NCBI RefSeq assembly: GCF_002897035.1
Contig: NZ_BAUX01000012.1
Location: 1 to 64,000, forward strand
Length of the DNA: 64,000 nt
DNA from: Methylopila sp. Yamaguchi
Lineage (GTDB): Bacteria > Pseudomonadota > Alphaproteobacteria > Rhizobiales > Methylopilaceae
Direction of reading: 5' to 3'
Part shown: one piece after another, positions 24,781-33,926 of the stretch
Layout of the letters: each line of letters starts with the position of its first letter
Position numbering within the stretch: position 1 is the stretch's first letter
Notes under the pieces: generated by a model
Databases searched by the model: none
Told to the model about the DNA's origin: nothing
Seen by the model: the letters and a program-made list of their open reading frames with translations, nothing else
Position numbers and translations under genes: made by a program

Positions 24781-25046
24781 GCGTTCTCAAGTTCTTCACC
24801 CGCCGCTCCTCGGCGCCCGCCGCCCGCGAGCGTCTTCAGCTCCTGCTGGCCCACGAGCGCGCCGTGTTCGGCCGCACCGATCTCGTCGCCCAGCTCAAGG
24901 ACGAAATCCTGGCCGTCATCGCGAAGCACATCGCGATCGACCCGGAGAAGGTTCGGATCAAGACCGACACCCGCGACACGCTGGCGACCCTCGAGGTCGA
25001 CATCGAGATCCGCACCCCGAACGGCGGGCTCAAGCTCGCGGGCTGA
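24777..25046 (+). CDS. minE: Cell division topological specificity factor MinE
   Basis: This 89-aa protein (SVLKFFTRRSSAPAARERLQLLLAHERAV) matches MinE: N-terminal amphipathic helix, then the anti-MinCD region, then the topological domain (DEILAVIAKHIAIDPEKVRIKTDTRD). It stimulates MinD ATPase and sets up oscillation. It overlaps the minD stop (ATGA at 24777-24780) and is followed by a strong terminator. Confidence 0.96.
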   Translation: MSVLKFFTRRSSAPAARERLQLLLAHERAVFGRTDLVAQLKDEILAVIAKHIAIDPEKVRIKTDTRDTLATLEVDIEIRTPNGGLKLAG

Positions 25047-25059
25047 CCCCCAAGAAAAA

Positions 25060-25089
25060 GCGGCGCGCTCCTCGGGGCGCGCCGTTTTT
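25060..25089. terminator. Bidirectional intrinsic terminator after minCDE
   Basis: Stem CGGCGCGC / GCGCGCCG with an 8-base loop, five A on the left and five T on the right. It can serve minCDE on the plus strand and the CcdA-like gene on the minus strand. Confidence 0.85.
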
Positions 25090-25145
25090 CCATTCTGCCG
25101 AGTGTCTCGGACGATGGTCCTACGACTTGACGAAACTCGGTCCGC

Positions 25146-25880
25146 TTATCCGAGCGTCGCGAGCCCCGGAAACGTCTCCAGCAGCCAGAACGACGCCGTG
25201 GTGGTGAAGCCGGTGAGGAAGGCGACGCCCGTCAGCACCAGCAATCCGCCCATGACCTTCTCGACCGTTCCAAGATGCGAGCGGAAGCGGCGGAGGAAGC
25301 CGACGAAGGGCTTCATCGCGAGCGCCGCGATCAGGAACGGCACGCCGAGCCCAAGCGCGTAGACCCCGAGCAGCCCCGCGCCGGCGGCCACGGTGGTCTC
25401 GGAGGCCGCGACCGAGAGGATCGCCGCCAGCACGGGCCCGATGCAGGGCGTCCAGCCGAAGGCGAAGGCGAGGCCCATGACGTAGGCCCCCCAGAGCCCG
25501 ACGGGCTTCTGCACCTCCATGCGCGTATCGCGCATCAAGAACGGAATGCGGAACAGTCCCAGGAAGTGCAGCCCCATCACGATGATGGCGAGGCCCGCGA
25601 TGGTGGCGAGCAGCGGCGCGTTCTGAAGCAGCAGCCGGCCGAGCAGCGACGCGGTCGCGCCGAGCGCCACGAAGACGGTGGAGAAGCCCGCGACGAACAG
25701 GGCCGCGGCCGCCAGCGCCCGGCCGGTGGCGGCCTTGGGCGCGTCGTCGGCCGTGAGCTTGTCGAGCGTCGTGCCGGCGAGAAAGCACAGGTAGGGCGGC
25801 ACCAGCGGCAGCACGCAAGGGCTTAAGAAGCTGATGGCCCCGGCCGCGAAGGCGGCGGGAATGGTGACGGCGCCGATCAT
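25146..25880 (-). CDS. ccdA: CcdA-type thiol-reductant membrane transporter
   Basis: This 244-aa membrane protein has six hydrophobic segments and the two conserved Cys motifs of the CcdA/DsbD beta family: SPCVLPLVPP (around 20-29) and GWTPCIGPV (around 148). It transfers reducing equivalents from cytoplasmic thioredoxin to periplasmic thioredoxin-like proteins for cytochrome c maturation. It is a single gene, separated from the P1 peptidase by 126 bp and sharing the terminator with minE. It fits the abundance of c-type cytochromes in this window. Confidence 0.9.
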   Translation of the reverse strand: MIGAVTIPAAFAAGAISFLSPCVLPLVPPYLCFLAGTTLDKLTADDAPKAATGRALAAAALFVAGFSTVFVALGATASLLGRLLLQNAPLLATIAGLAIIVMGLHFLGLFRIPFLMRDTRMEVQKPVGLWGAYVMGLAFAFGWTPCIGPVLAAILSVAASETTVAAGAGLLGVYALGLGVPFLIAALAMKPFVGFLRRFRSHLGTVEKVMGGLLVLTGVAFLTGFTTTASFWLLETFPGLATLG

Positions 25881-26006
25881 CTCACGCTCCGGTCGCGCGA
25901 GGCCTTTCGCGCCTCCCTGCCCTAGCCCGGCTTCAGGCTAAGCGAAAGGCGCCCGTGCGGCGCGGCGCGCGAACGTGAAGGGAGCGCCGTTCGCAGATCC
26001 CTGACG

Positions 26007-27023
26007 CTACGAGGTCCCGAACCGATCCCGCCACGCGCCTTGCGCGCCCGGCAGTGGCAGCGCTGTCGCCTCGTACACGCCGCGGGCCACGGCGCGCGCC
26101 AGCGTGAGCGCCGCAACGTGGCCAAGCGCGGTCAGGGCCGCCACGCGATCCCCCTCGAGCTGGCGCAGACCGGTCGCGGCCGAGAACACCACGTCTCCGT
26201 CGAGCGGCGAGTGACAGGGCACGAGGGCGCGCGCCAGGCCGTCTTGCGCCATGACGGCGAGCGCCTTCGCCTCCGCCTTGGTCAGCCGCGCGTCGGTCAC
26301 GACGACGGCGAGCGTCGTGTGCGCGCCCGGCTGGGGTTTCGCGGGCGGGAACAGCGCCTCGGGCGGAACCACGGGCGTCGGCCCGCGCCCGCCGAACTCA
26401 CTCCCGATCTCGAACGGCGCGGCCCAGAAATGCGCGCCATCCCCGATCGTTGCGGACCCCAGCGCGTTGACGGCGGCCAGCGCGCCCACCGTGACGCCTA
26501 GGTCCTCGACGATCGCCGAGGCCGAGCCGAGCCCGCCCTTCAGCGTCGCGGTGCGGGCGCCGAGCCCCGCGCCGACCGAGCCAAGCCCAAAATCCTCGCC
26601 CGCCGACACCGTCGCGCAATAGCCGAGGTCGCGATAGGGCGGATAGCGGCCCCAGTCCTTGTCGCCGCCGTTGGTCAGGTCGAACAGGATCGCGCCCGGC
26701 ACGATCGGGACCCGGGCCGGTCCGACGGCGAAGCCACGGCCGGCTTCCGCCAGCGCCGCCATGACGCCCGCCGCGGCGTCGAGGCCAAAGGCGGAGCCGC
26801 CGGATAGGACCAGGGCGTCGATCGCCTGCACCGTGCGTTCAGGCGCGAGCAGCTCGGTCTCGCGGACGCCCGGCCCGCCGCCGCGCACATCGACGGAGGC
26901 GACGGCAGGCGTGTCGAACACGATCGCGGTGACGCCGGAGGCGAGCCCGACGTCGTCGGCGTGGCCCACGCGGACGCCCGCGACGTCCGTCAGCAGGTTC
27001 CGCAGCCCCGTGCGGAGCCTCAC
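26007..27023 (-). CDS. P1 (DmpA/S58) family peptidase
   Basis: This 338-aa protein matches the P1 / DmpA aminopeptidase family: [30 protein letters not shown], then [38 protein letters not shown] and [12 protein letters not shown]. Family members are autoprocessed N-terminal nucleophile enzymes. The start is a GTG at 27023 that overlaps the SleB-type gene's stop by four bases (GTGA), so it is the second gene of that operon. Substrate unknown. Confidence 0.85.
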   Translation of the reverse strand: MRLRTGLRNLLTDVAGVRVGHADDVGLASGVTAIVFDTPAVASVDVRGGGPGVRETELLAPERTVQAIDALVLSGGSAFGLDAAAGVMAALAEAGRGFAVGPARVPIVPGAILFDLTNGGDKDWGRYPPYRDLGYCATVSAGEDFGLGSVGAGLGARTATLKGGLGSASAIVEDLGVTVGALAAVNALGSATIGDGAHFWAAPFEIGSEFGGRGPTPVVPPEALFPPAKPQPGAHTTLAVVVTDARLTKAEAKALAVMAQDGLARALVPCHSPLDGDVVFSAATGLRQLEGDRVAALTALGHVAALTLARAVARGVYEATALPLPGAQGAWRDRFGTS

Positions 27024-28459
27024 GCGTCGCCCGGCTGGGGCGCGTGCCAGCGCACCCGGTAGAAGATGTGGCGGCCGATCTTGTCGAGCTTGACCATGTC
27101 GCGGATCCAGCGCGGGCGGACGTAGGTCGCGTGATAATGCGTCGAAGAGCCGACCTCGGGAAGCCAAGCGCCGCCCTCGGTCACGTCGCGGGCGATGCGG
27201 GTCGCCAGCCGCCACGCGTAGACGTTGTTCACCCGGTCCGGGATGCGGTCGCAGGCGAAGGAGAACTGGCACGCGTTGCGCCAGTTTTTGTTCTGATAGA
27301 CGACGCCGCAGACCGTGTTCGGATAGTAGCCGGAGCGCGCGCGGTTCATGACGACCTGCGCCACCGCATACTGGCCCTCGACCGGCTCGCCGCGGGCCTC
27401 GAAGTAGATCGCCTCCGCAAGGCACTTTTCCGACGAGGCGAGCTGGGCCTCGGGGATGAACAGCCGGCGGGACATCCGCGTCTGGATGACGCCGTCGAGG
27501 CCGCCGCGGAGCGCCGCGGTCTCGGCTTCGGAGGGCGCGCCCTTGCGCAAGGGGGCGTCGTTGGCGCGCGCGTCGACCTTCGCGAGATGACCGGCGTCGC
27601 CCTTCGTCGGCGCGACCGGCATGGCCGCCACCGCCATCGGCGCCTCAGTCGCGGGCGTGGTGGTGCGCGGGATGTGGCCTCCCGACAGAAACGCGACCGA
27701 GGGCGTCGAACCGTCATGATTGGCGCCGGCCTCCCGGCGCGTCATCGGCACGCGCGTCACCGCGCCGAGGTCCTGAACCGCCGAGTAGGCGCCCTCCTCG
27801 TCGAGGCCGTCGTCCTTCGGCGCGGCGTCCGCAACCTTCTCGGACAGCTCCGCGCGGCTCGGCGTCGGCGGCAGCACGATGGTCGGCGCCGCGCGGCGGC
27901 CGTCGCCGACGAGCGGCAGGACGCTCAGCACGCCGCGGCGGTCGGGATGAAGCAGCGCGCCGATCGGGGGCAGGGTCACGAACGCCTCGCCGGAGTCGAC
28001 GGTCGCCGCGACGGTGGGCGCGGTCTGCTCGGGAGGCGGCAGGATGGCGCTCCGATCGCCCTTCGCGGTGCGATCGAGGAACGCCTCGGGCCCCTCCCCC
28101 TTGGCCGCCGCGGCGACGAGGACCTCCGCCTTCGGCTCCTCGGCCTCCTGCAGCACGAGATACTCGCCGGCGCCGAGGAGATCGACCGAGAGCTCCGGCC
28201 CGCGGCCCGACGCGAACAGGTCCGCCGCTTCGAGCGAGACGAGATCGGCCGCGCGCCGACGCCCGGCTGCGAGATAGAGCGAGCGATCGCCCTCCTCCGC
28301 CCGCACGCGCCCCGACGAGAGGCTGAAAGCGTCCTGCCGCGCGATGGAGGTCGTGGCGAAGGGCAGCGTTGCGGCCGCCAGCGCAAGGCGAAGCGCGAAC
28401 GGCCCGAGCCGCCGCTCCCGCCGTCGCCCGACGCGCCGCTTCGTCTCCCGTGACGCCAT
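27020..28459 (-). CDS. SleB-type cell wall hydrolase with long linker
   Basis: This 479-aa protein has an arginine-rich N-terminus and one membrane segment ([23 protein letters not shown]). Residues 45-330 are a long disordered region, and the C-terminal 135 residues are a SleB/Hydrolase_2 domain: [30 protein letters not shown], with Glu in YFEARGE as the catalytic residue, and [13 protein letters not shown] and [12 protein letters not shown]. It is probably a lytic transglycosylase-like enzyme acting on peptidoglycan. ATG 28459 chosen. TTAA half-sites at 28535 and 28553 lie upstream, but do not form a full CtrA box. Confidence 0.88.
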   Translation of the reverse strand: MASRETKRRVGRRRERRLGPFALRLALAAATLPFATTSIARQDAFSLSSGRVRAEEGDRSLYLAAGRRRAADLVSLEAADLFASGRGPELSVDLLGAGEYLVLQEAEEPKAEVLVAAAAKGEGPEAFLDRTAKGDRSAILPPPEQTAPTVAATVDSGEAFVTLPPIGALLHPDRRGVLSVLPLVGDGRRAAPTIVLPPTPSRAELSEKVADAAPKDDGLDEEGAYSAVQDLGAVTRVPMTRREAGANHDGSTPSVAFLSGGHIPRTTTPATEAPMAVAAMPVAPTKGDAGHLAKVDARANDAPLRKGAPSEAETAALRGGLDGVIQTRMSRRLFIPEAQLASSEKCLAEAIYFEARGEPVEGQYAVAQVVMNRARSGYYPNTVCGVVYQNKNWRNACQFSFACDRIPDRVNNVYAWRLATRIARDVTEGGAWLPEVGSSTHYHATYVRPRWIRDMVKLDKIGRHIFYRVRWHAPQPGDA

Positions 28460-28565
28460 GGAACGCGCACTCCACGCGAGGCCGGGCGAGCATCTCACCC
28501 AGCCGAAACCACACACCGGTATGGTTTTCGCGTCTTAACCTTGAGGAGCGGTTAACGAGGGCGCG

Positions 28566-29513
28566 TCAGGGGGCGGTCAGCCGGGCGGCGAGGCGGTTGG
28601 CGACTTCGCGCTCGCGGGCGAAGGCGCCGCCGGAGAGCTCACGGAGAAGCGGGGCCGCGGCGGCGACCCCGGCCGTGCCGAAGCGGGCCTTGAGGGCCGC
28701 GTTCAGCCGGGCTTCGGACTGCCGCCCGCGTTGCGGGCCGAGTTGGCCGGTCGCCTTCAGATGGCCGAGGTGCTCATCCACCAGCGCGGCGAGGCTTTCG
28801 ACGCCCTCGCCGGTCTCCGAGGAGACCAGCGTCACCGGTGGACGCCAGCCGTTCGCGCCCCCGCTCGCAAGCGTCAGCGCGCTTTCGAGGTCGTCGCGCG
28901 CGCGCGTGGCGGGAGCGCCGAGGTCCGCCTTGGTGACCGCCACAACGTCCGGCAGCTCCATCACCCCCGCCTTGATGAACTGCAGCGCGTCGCCGGAGGC
29001 GGGCTGCACGGCGAGCAGGATGGTGTCAGCCACCAACGCCACGTCCGCCTCCGACTGGCCGACGCCGACCGTCTCGACGATCACCCGGTCGAACAGCGCC
29101 CGCATCAGGATGACGACGCCGAAGGCGAGGTCGGACAGGCCGCCCAGCCGGTCGCGCGCGGCGAGCGAGCGGACGAACACGTCCTGGTCGTCGGGGTCGG
29201 TCGGGATACGGGCGCGGTCGCCGAGCAGGGCCCCGCCGGAGCGCATGGACGAGGGATCGACCGCCACCACGCCGACCGACAGGCCGCGGCCGCGCAGGCG
29301 CCGCACCAGCGCCCCAGTGAGGGTGGACTTGCCGACGCCTGGAGGGCCGGTGAGGCCGATCACGTCGCCCTTCGGCTCGGCCTCCGCGGCGTCGAGCAGG
29401 GCCGCGACCTCCAGGCCGCCGGCGCCGCGCTCGAGCCGGGCGAGCGCGCGCGCCAAGCCGGCCTTGCCGGCGCCGCGGAGGGTCTGGAGGTCGGGAAACG
29501 GCTGGGCTGTCAC
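28566..29513 (-). CDS. meaB: MeaB/ArgK-family GTPase
   Basis: This roughly 315-aa G3E-type GTPase has P-loop GPPGVGKSTL, VVAVDPSS, DRVIVETVGVGQSEAD and a VTKADLG specificity motif. MeaB chaperones adenosylcobalamin-dependent methylmalonyl-CoA mutase and related enzymes, protecting the cofactor. No mutase gene is in this window. The start is uncertain: GTG 29513 and GTG 29561 are both open (331 aa), with no clear ribosome site. Confidence 0.88.
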   Translation of the reverse strand: MTAQPFPDLQTLRGAGKAGLARALARLERGAGGLEVAALLDAAEAEPKGDVIGLTGPPGVGKSTLTGALVRRLRGRGLSVGVVAVDPSSMRSGGALLGDRARIPTDPDDQDVFVRSLAARDRLGGLSDLAFGVVILMRALFDRVIVETVGVGQSEADVALVADTILLAVQPASGDALQFIKAGVMELPDVVAVTKADLGAPATRARDDLESALTLASGGANGWRPPVTLVSSETGEGVESLAALVDEHLGHLKATGQLGPQRGRQSEARLNAALKARFGTAGVAAAAPLLRELSGGAFAREREVANRLAARLTAP

Positions 29514-29610
29514 GGGACCTGGCGCACCGGGGGCGAGAGAGGCGTCAGCCTCCTCTCGCACGATTCCACGGCGCCCGCGACGGCGCCTTCGTCGGCGCGC
29601 CGCGTCGGGG

Positions 29611-30021
29611 TCAGGGCTTCGGCGCGGCGCCCGGCTGCGCGGGCGCGGTCTTGTAGCGGTCGCATGCGTCCTTGAGCATGCTGTCGGCCTTCTGCAGCGC
29701 CACGTTGAACACGCGGGACTTCTCCGGCGGGAACATGGCGCGCTGCGCCTTCGCCTTGTCCACGTCGCCCATCATGTAGTCGTAGAACACCTGCCGCTCG
29801 GCGATGTCGTTGATGTGCAGGTTCGCGACCTGAACCACGCAGCCGCAGAGCTCTTTCGACACCCTGGCCGTGCACGCCGCCGTGTAGGCGCTGTCCACCT
29901 TTGCGGATTCGGCCGGATCAGCGGTCTGTTGCTGACCCGACGACGGCGCGCCCTGCGCGAAGGCCGCGCCGCCGGCGGCGAGGAGAAGGGCGGCCGCGAG
30001 GCCGAAGCGGGCGTGACGCAT
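29611..30021 (-). CDS. Small secreted cysteine-containing protein, unknown
   Basis: This 136-aa protein has a signal peptide (MRHARFGLAAALLLAAGGAAFAQ). The mature part is helical, with CTARVSKELCGCVVQ and a later DACDRYK, four Cys in all that could make two disulphides. No known domain is recognised. GGAGG lies 8-12 bp upstream of the ATG. It lies between the MeaB gene (about 100 bp) and the GST gene and shares their strand. Probably periplasmic. Confidence 0.7.
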   Translation of the reverse strand: MRHARFGLAAALLLAAGGAAFAQGAPSSGQQQTADPAESAKVDSAYTAACTARVSKELCGCVVQVANLHINDIAERQVFYDYMMGDVDKAKAQRAMFPPEKSRVFNVALQKADSMLKDACDRYKTAPAQPGAAPKP

Positions 30022-30147
30022 AGGTGAGGTCCTCCGACGCGGGCGGCGCCGTCTGTCGCGGCGCTCGCCTTCTTATGGCGCGCTTACGTTTGGCACGCCG
30101 CGCCCGGATCAGCCACCCCCGCGGGGGGCCGACGATGGGCGAAAGCG

Positions 30148-30747
30148 TCAGTGCGCCGCGGTGGCGTCGTAAGCGGGCGTGGTGGCGCGGAAGGCGTCGA
30201 GCCATTCGACGAGCTTCGGGTGCTCCGCACGCCAGCGGCCTTCGAAACGGAAGTCGAGATAGCCGAGCGCGCAGGCGACCGCGATGGCGCCCACGTCGCC
30301 ATGCTCGACCGGGGGCGAGGCCTCGAGCGCGCCGAGCGCCCGCGCGACCTTTCCGGCCTGCATCTCGAGCCACTTCGGTTCGATCTTCGCCTCGTCGCGG
30401 AAACGCCGCTCATAGATCTGCAGCAGGGCGGCGTCCATCAGCCCGTCCGCCAGCGCCTGCGTCCGCAGCGCGGCGAACCGGGCGGAGGGGTCCGCAGGAA
30501 TGATCTTTCCGCCGCCGGCGAGGTGGTCGAGATATTCGAGGATCACGCGGCTGTCGAACAGGGTCGCGCCGTTGTCGAACTCGAGCGTCGGGATCTTGCC
30601 GAGCGGGTTGACCAAGCGGATCGGATCGTCGGGGTCGGCGGTGTTGGTGGCCACAACCCTGATGCGGTCGGATAGGCCGAGGATCGCGGCCGCGATCTTG
30701 ACCTTCCGGCCGAATGGCGAGGGGGCGGCGGAACGCAGGATGAGCAT
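30148..30747 (-). CDS. Glutathione S-transferase family protein
   Basis: This 199-aa protein has an N-terminal thioredoxin-like half with SPFGRKVKIAAAILGL, NPLGKIPTLEFDNGATLFDSRVILEYLD (the cis-Pro and glutathione-binding Ser region) and a helical C-terminal domain (ALADGLMDAALLQIYERRFR, GYLDFRFEGRWRAEHPKLVEWLDAF). It probably conjugates or transfers glutathione; substrate unknown. Confidence 0.9.
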   Translation of the reverse strand: MLILRSAAPSPFGRKVKIAAAILGLSDRIRVVATNTADPDDPIRLVNPLGKIPTLEFDNGATLFDSRVILEYLDHLAGGGKIIPADPSARFAALRTQALADGLMDAALLQIYERRFRDEAKIEPKWLEMQAGKVARALGALEASPPVEHGDVGAIAVACALGYLDFRFEGRWRAEHPKLVEWLDAFRATTPAYDATAAH

Positions 30748-30910
30748 GGCGTCTCCCAGAGCACGAGGACCCTCCGGCCCCCCGGCGGCCGCCGGGGGCG
30801 TCCCTCAGGATCGCCGTCATCCTGTAGCACGCGGAGACGCGGCGGAAACGCGTGAAGCTCCCGCCGGCTCTTACGGTTCCGGAGATCCCGATGCTCCGGC
30901 CGCCGCCGCC

Positions 30911-31123
30911 TCAGCCGACGGTGAGATTGACCGCCTTGGGACCCTTGCCCTTGCGGTCCGGCTCGACCTCGAACGTCACCAGCTGGCCTTCCTCCAGACC
31001 CGGCAGACCCGACCGCGTCACGGCCGAGACATGCACGAAGATGTCGGCGCCGCCGCCGTCCGGCTTGATGAAGCCATACCCCTTCTCGGCGTTGAAGAAC
31101 TTGACCGTTCCGCTTTGCGCCAT
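30911..31123 (-). CDS. cspA: Cold-shock domain protein
   Basis: This 70-aa protein has RNP1-like [11 protein letters not shown] and RNP2-like DIFVHVSAV motifs of the CspA family, on a KFFNAEKG core. It binds single-stranded nucleic acid and acts as an RNA chaperone. The ATG at 31123 follows GAAGGGGG. About 140 bp of non-coding leader lies between it and a candidate promoter with an operator-like palindrome. Confidence 0.95.
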   Translation of the reverse strand: MAQSGTVKFFNAEKGYGFIKPDGGGADIFVHVSAVTRSGLPGLEEGQLVTFEVEPDRKGKGPKAVNLTVG

Positions 31124-31258
31124 GTGGCGCCCCCTTCGCTCGCAAGTGAACTGCCCGCGCCCCCTCCGGCGCGTATCGAACGCCGGCCGCCCGCCTGGGC
31201 TGCAAAGACGAAGGTCACACCTGCGCCGCCTCGCCCATCCCGCTCGGCCTCCCCATTT

Positions 31259-31287
31259 TGGTAACGTTTCGCACCTGCGAAAGGCAA
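31259..31287 (-). promoter_or_regulatory. Candidate promoter with internal palindrome upstream of the cold-shock gene
   Basis: On the minus strand TTGCCT and TTACCA are spaced 17 bp. The spacer contains TTTCGCA-GG-TGCGAAA, a perfect inverted repeat (31267-31282). A protein bound there would block RNA polymerase. The -10 match is weak, so this is a candidate only. Confidence 0.4.
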
Positions 31288-31366
31288 GGCGAAAAGATGG
31301 CGCGTTCCAGGGGATCGGCGCCTCAGGAGGGTGCAAAACGGCGTTGCGAACGGCCGAAACCGGTGG

Positions 31367-32215
31367 TCAGACGCTCAGTTCTTCAACAATCGCGCGTCCG
31401 CCTGCGTCCTGTTGAAGAGCTTGGGCGATCTCCGGCAGTCCGGAACGGCAATCGTCGGCGAGCGTCCAAGGTGGGTTTGCGAGGATCAGGCCCGTCCCGT
31501 TCAGCAGCCGTGGGTCTTCGCAGCCGCGAACATGGACTTCGACGCGCAGCAGCTTGGGTCGGCCTGAAGCCTTCAAAGGCTGGATCAGCGCCTGAAGATC
31601 ATGGGGATCCTTCACCGGGTACCAGAGCGCGAAGCCGCCGGTCGGCCAAACGGCGTGCGCCGCGAGAAAGCGCTCCGCCATCCGCGCCAGTTCGCCCGTT
31701 TGCTCGTAGGGCGGATCGACCAGCACGAGACCGCGGCGCTCACGCGGCGGCAGCCAGGCGTTCAGCGCGGTCCAGCCGTCGATCTCGACCACCTTCACGC
31801 GCTTGTCCCGGCCCATCGCCCGCCCGAGGGCCGCGGCGTCCTTGGGGTGCAGTTCGCACAAGCGGAGCCTGTCGTCGTCCCGCGCGAGCCGGCGGACAAT
31901 CTCCGGCGAGCCGGGATAGCGCCCCGGCCGCCCACTCCCGTCGTCGAACTCGGCCAACACTCGGCGCCAAGGCGCTAGCAGCCGCTCCGCGGCCTCCCCC
32001 AGCTGCCGTCCCGCAAGACGGCCGACGCCGTTCCGCCATTCGGCGGTCCTGCTCGCCTCTTCGCCTTCAAGATCGTAGACGCCGACGCCCGCATGGGTGT
32101 CGAGATAGCCCCAAGGCGCGCTCTTCAAGTTGAGGTGTTCGATCACGCGAGCGAGCAGGACGTGCTTGAGCACGTCCGCGAAGTTCCCGGCGTGGAACGC
32201 GTGGCGGTAGTTCAC
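31367..32215 (-). CDS. rlmJ: 23S rRNA (adenine(2030)-N6)-methyltransferase RlmJ
   Basis: This 282-aa protein begins MNYRHAFHAGNFADVLKHVLL, the family signature, followed by LDTHAGVGVYDLEG and GSPEIVRRLARDDDRLRLCELH. The DPPYE motif (LVLVDPPYEQTGE) is the catalytic N6-adenine methyltransferase motif. The protein ends with LLNGTGLILANPPWTL. It methylates A2030 in 23S rRNA. It is about the usual length of the family. Confidence 0.95.
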   Translation of the reverse strand: MNYRHAFHAGNFADVLKHVLLARVIEHLNLKSAPWGYLDTHAGVGVYDLEGEEASRTAEWRNGVGRLAGRQLGEAAERLLAPWRRVLAEFDDGSGRPGRYPGSPEIVRRLARDDDRLRLCELHPKDAAALGRAMGRDKRVKVVEIDGWTALNAWLPPRERRGLVLVDPPYEQTGELARMAERFLAAHAVWPTGGFALWYPVKDPHDLQALIQPLKASGRPKLLRVEVHVRGCEDPRLLNGTGLILANPPWTLADDCRSGLPEIAQALQQDAGGRAIVEELSV

Positions 32216-32230
32216 TCCCGGCGGCCGGCG

Positions 32231-32620
32231 TCAGACGTCGTCGGGCGGCGGCGGGAGCATGACCACGAAGTCCTTCTCGCAGGCTTCCACCACCGTCCAG
32301 ACGCCGACGAAGCCGGGCTCGATGACGATCGCGTCGCCGGCCTCGTAGTCGACGGGCTCGCCGCCGTCCGGCGTCAGCACGCAGCGACCGGACCGCAGAC
32401 GGCACCACTCCCACTCGTCGTACGCGACGCGCCACGCGCCCGGCGTCGCGGACCAGACGCCGGTGATCAGCCGGCCGTCCGGCGACTCGTAATGCACCGA
32501 CGTCCGGAAGGTCGGCGCGCCTTCGACGACGAGCTCGGGCGCGGGCGCGCCGTCCTCGAACGCGGCCCCCGGCCCTCCCAAGAGGTGCAAGCGCATGGCG
32601 GCATCGACGTCGTCAGTCAC
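32231..32620 (-). CDS. Cupin-domain protein
   Basis: This 129-aa protein has a cupin core in the second half: GVWSATPGAWRVAYDEWEWCRLRSGRCVLTPDGGEPVDYEAGDAIVIEPGFVGVWTVVE, matching the small Cupin_3 type. The ligand is unknown. I chose GTG 32620, which gives a GTGA overlap with the RNase T2 stop and GGGGAG 7 bp upstream. An ATG at 32626 is also in frame but its spacing is only 2 bp. It is the last gene of a three-gene chain. Confidence 0.8.
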   Translation of the reverse strand: MTDDVDAAMRLHLLGGPGAAFEDGAPAPELVVEGAPTFRTSVHYESPDGRLITGVWSATPGAWRVAYDEWEWCRLRSGRCVLTPDGGEPVDYEAGDAIVIEPGFVGVWTVVEACEKDFVVMLPPPPDDV

Positions 32621-33273
32621 GGCCATTCTCCCCGCATCGGCGGAAACGCCACGCGGTCGGCGCGGCAGGCGCGGCGGTCGACCTCGCCGCAGGCGCGGAA
32701 CTCCAGGTCCTTGGTCATGCAGACTCGCACCTCGCGCAGGTTCCGTCGCGCACAGTCGACCGCGATCATGTCCGCGTTCAAGCCCGGATTGGCCGCGATG
32801 AAGGCGCGCTCGACGTCGTCCGGCGAGGTCGTCAGCCAACGGTCGAGCGCGCGGTAGGCCGAAGGGATCGCCATCTTGTCATAGGCCGCCCGGGCTTTCG
32901 CGAAGTAGCCGGCCGGATCGAGCCCGGAACATGTCCCATGCTTGCGCCACTGATGCCGCACGAGGCCCGGGCTCGGCATGACGTCGAGCATCCCGTCGAC
33001 GGTGCGGCGCGAGGGGCCGCGATCATCGCCGCCACAGGACGACGGGAAGCCGCGCTCGTACTGCGGCCAGAGCCCATGCAGCACGAAGGCGAAGGGCCTG
33101 GGACCCGCACATTGCATCCGGTCGGCCCGCGCGCCGCGGTCGGCGCAATAGGTCGGGGACCACGACAGCGAGAGCACGTAAAAGTCGAAGTCTCCAGGCT
33201 GCCCCCGCTCCTGCGCCGAGGCCGGCGCGACGGCGAGGAGAAGGAGCGCGGCCGCCAGAAGGCGTCGGATCAC
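32617..33273 (-). CDS. Secreted RNase T2 family ribonuclease
   Basis: This 218-aa protein has a signal peptide (VIRRLLAAALLLLAVAPASAQ). Both active-site segments are present: CAS I FVLHGLWPQY (catalytic His) and CAS II HQWRKHGTC (second His with Glu replaced by Arg-Lys context). Cysteines suit disulphides in the periplasm. The GTG start at 33273 overlaps the upstream secreted gene's stop (GTGA). It degrades RNA outside the cytoplasm. Confidence 0.9.
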   Translation of the reverse strand: MIRRLLAAALLLLAVAPASAQERGQPGDFDFYVLSLSWSPTYCADRGARADRMQCAGPRPFAFVLHGLWPQYERGFPSSCGGDDRGPSRRTVDGMLDVMPSPGLVRHQWRKHGTCSGLDPAGYFAKARAAYDKMAIPSAYRALDRWLTTSPDDVERAFIAANPGLNADMIAVDCARRNLREVRVCMTKDLEFRACGEVDRRACRADRVAFPPMRGEWP

Positions 33274-33740
33274 GGACGAACCATCTTGCAGCCCGGAGCG
33301 AAGGCGCGGTGACGGTCGAGGCCGGTGACGCACCAGTTCACGCCCCAGCCCATCCCGGCGAAGCCGTCGCCCTCGATGATCTCGTAGAACACCCGGCGCG
33401 GGCGCCGATCCGTGGTGACTGTCTCGGCGGCGCAGAACCGGCGCGGCACGAAGCTCGGCCCCCAGCTGCGGTAGCCGATCTCGCGGGGATGACCGACCGC
33501 CTCGAGGGCCAGGTCCGAGCCCCAGTAACCGCGCTCGCGCGCGGCGAAGGCCGAGGTGATGCGGCCGATCACGCCGCTGTCGCCGCAGGCCGGCAGGCGG
33601 CCCGAGAACCCGCGGTAGAACGGCGCCGGTTCGACCACCGTCGCCTCGTAGGTCGTCGTCGTCGCATAATCCGCGGCCATGGCTGCGGGCGCCGTGGCGA
33701 CCGCCGCGAGGATCGCGCAGGCACCTGCAAAGCTCTTCAT
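33270..33740 (-). CDS. Secreted protein of unknown function, operon with RNase T2
   Basis: This 156-aa protein has a signal peptide (MKSFAGACAILAAVATAPAAMA). Its mature part has four or five cysteines (RLPACGDSG, RRFCAAE, GVNWCVTG, APGCKMV), suggesting disulphides. There is no recognised domain. GGAGGG with good spacing precedes ATG 33740. It overlaps the RNase T2 start by four bases, so it is probably co-translated with it; a partner or chaperone role would be inference. Confidence 0.72.
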   Translation of the reverse strand: MKSFAGACAILAAVATAPAAMAADYATTTTYEATVVEPAPFYRGFSGRLPACGDSGVIGRITSAFAARERGYWGSDLALEAVGHPREIGYRSWGPSFVPRRFCAAETVTTDRRPRRVFYEIIEGDGFAGMGWGVNWCVTGLDRHRAFAPGCKMVRP

Positions 33741-33926
33741 CCGACCCTCCGCTGCGTCGTCTATGAGCGCGTCCGCGCCCGAAAGCGACATCAAGCGCCT
33801 CATTGGTTAAAATCAAGCGTTTGCGCCCGAGATGGTTACGTCCGCCGGCGGGTCTTTGGACCGTCGCGGAGCGGGTGCTACCGTCCAGCCGCCCGACCGC
33901 CCCCACAACAGGATACGCCGCGCACG

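Noticed and set aside
28535-28556. Two TTAA half-sites upstream of the SleB-type gene as a CtrA box
   Set aside because: The spacing is 13 or 14 rather than 7, so it is not a full CtrA site.
30776-30805. GC-rich hairpin near the GST start as a cold-shock gene terminator
   Set aside because: There is no T run on the minus strand; it is only a GC-rich stem.
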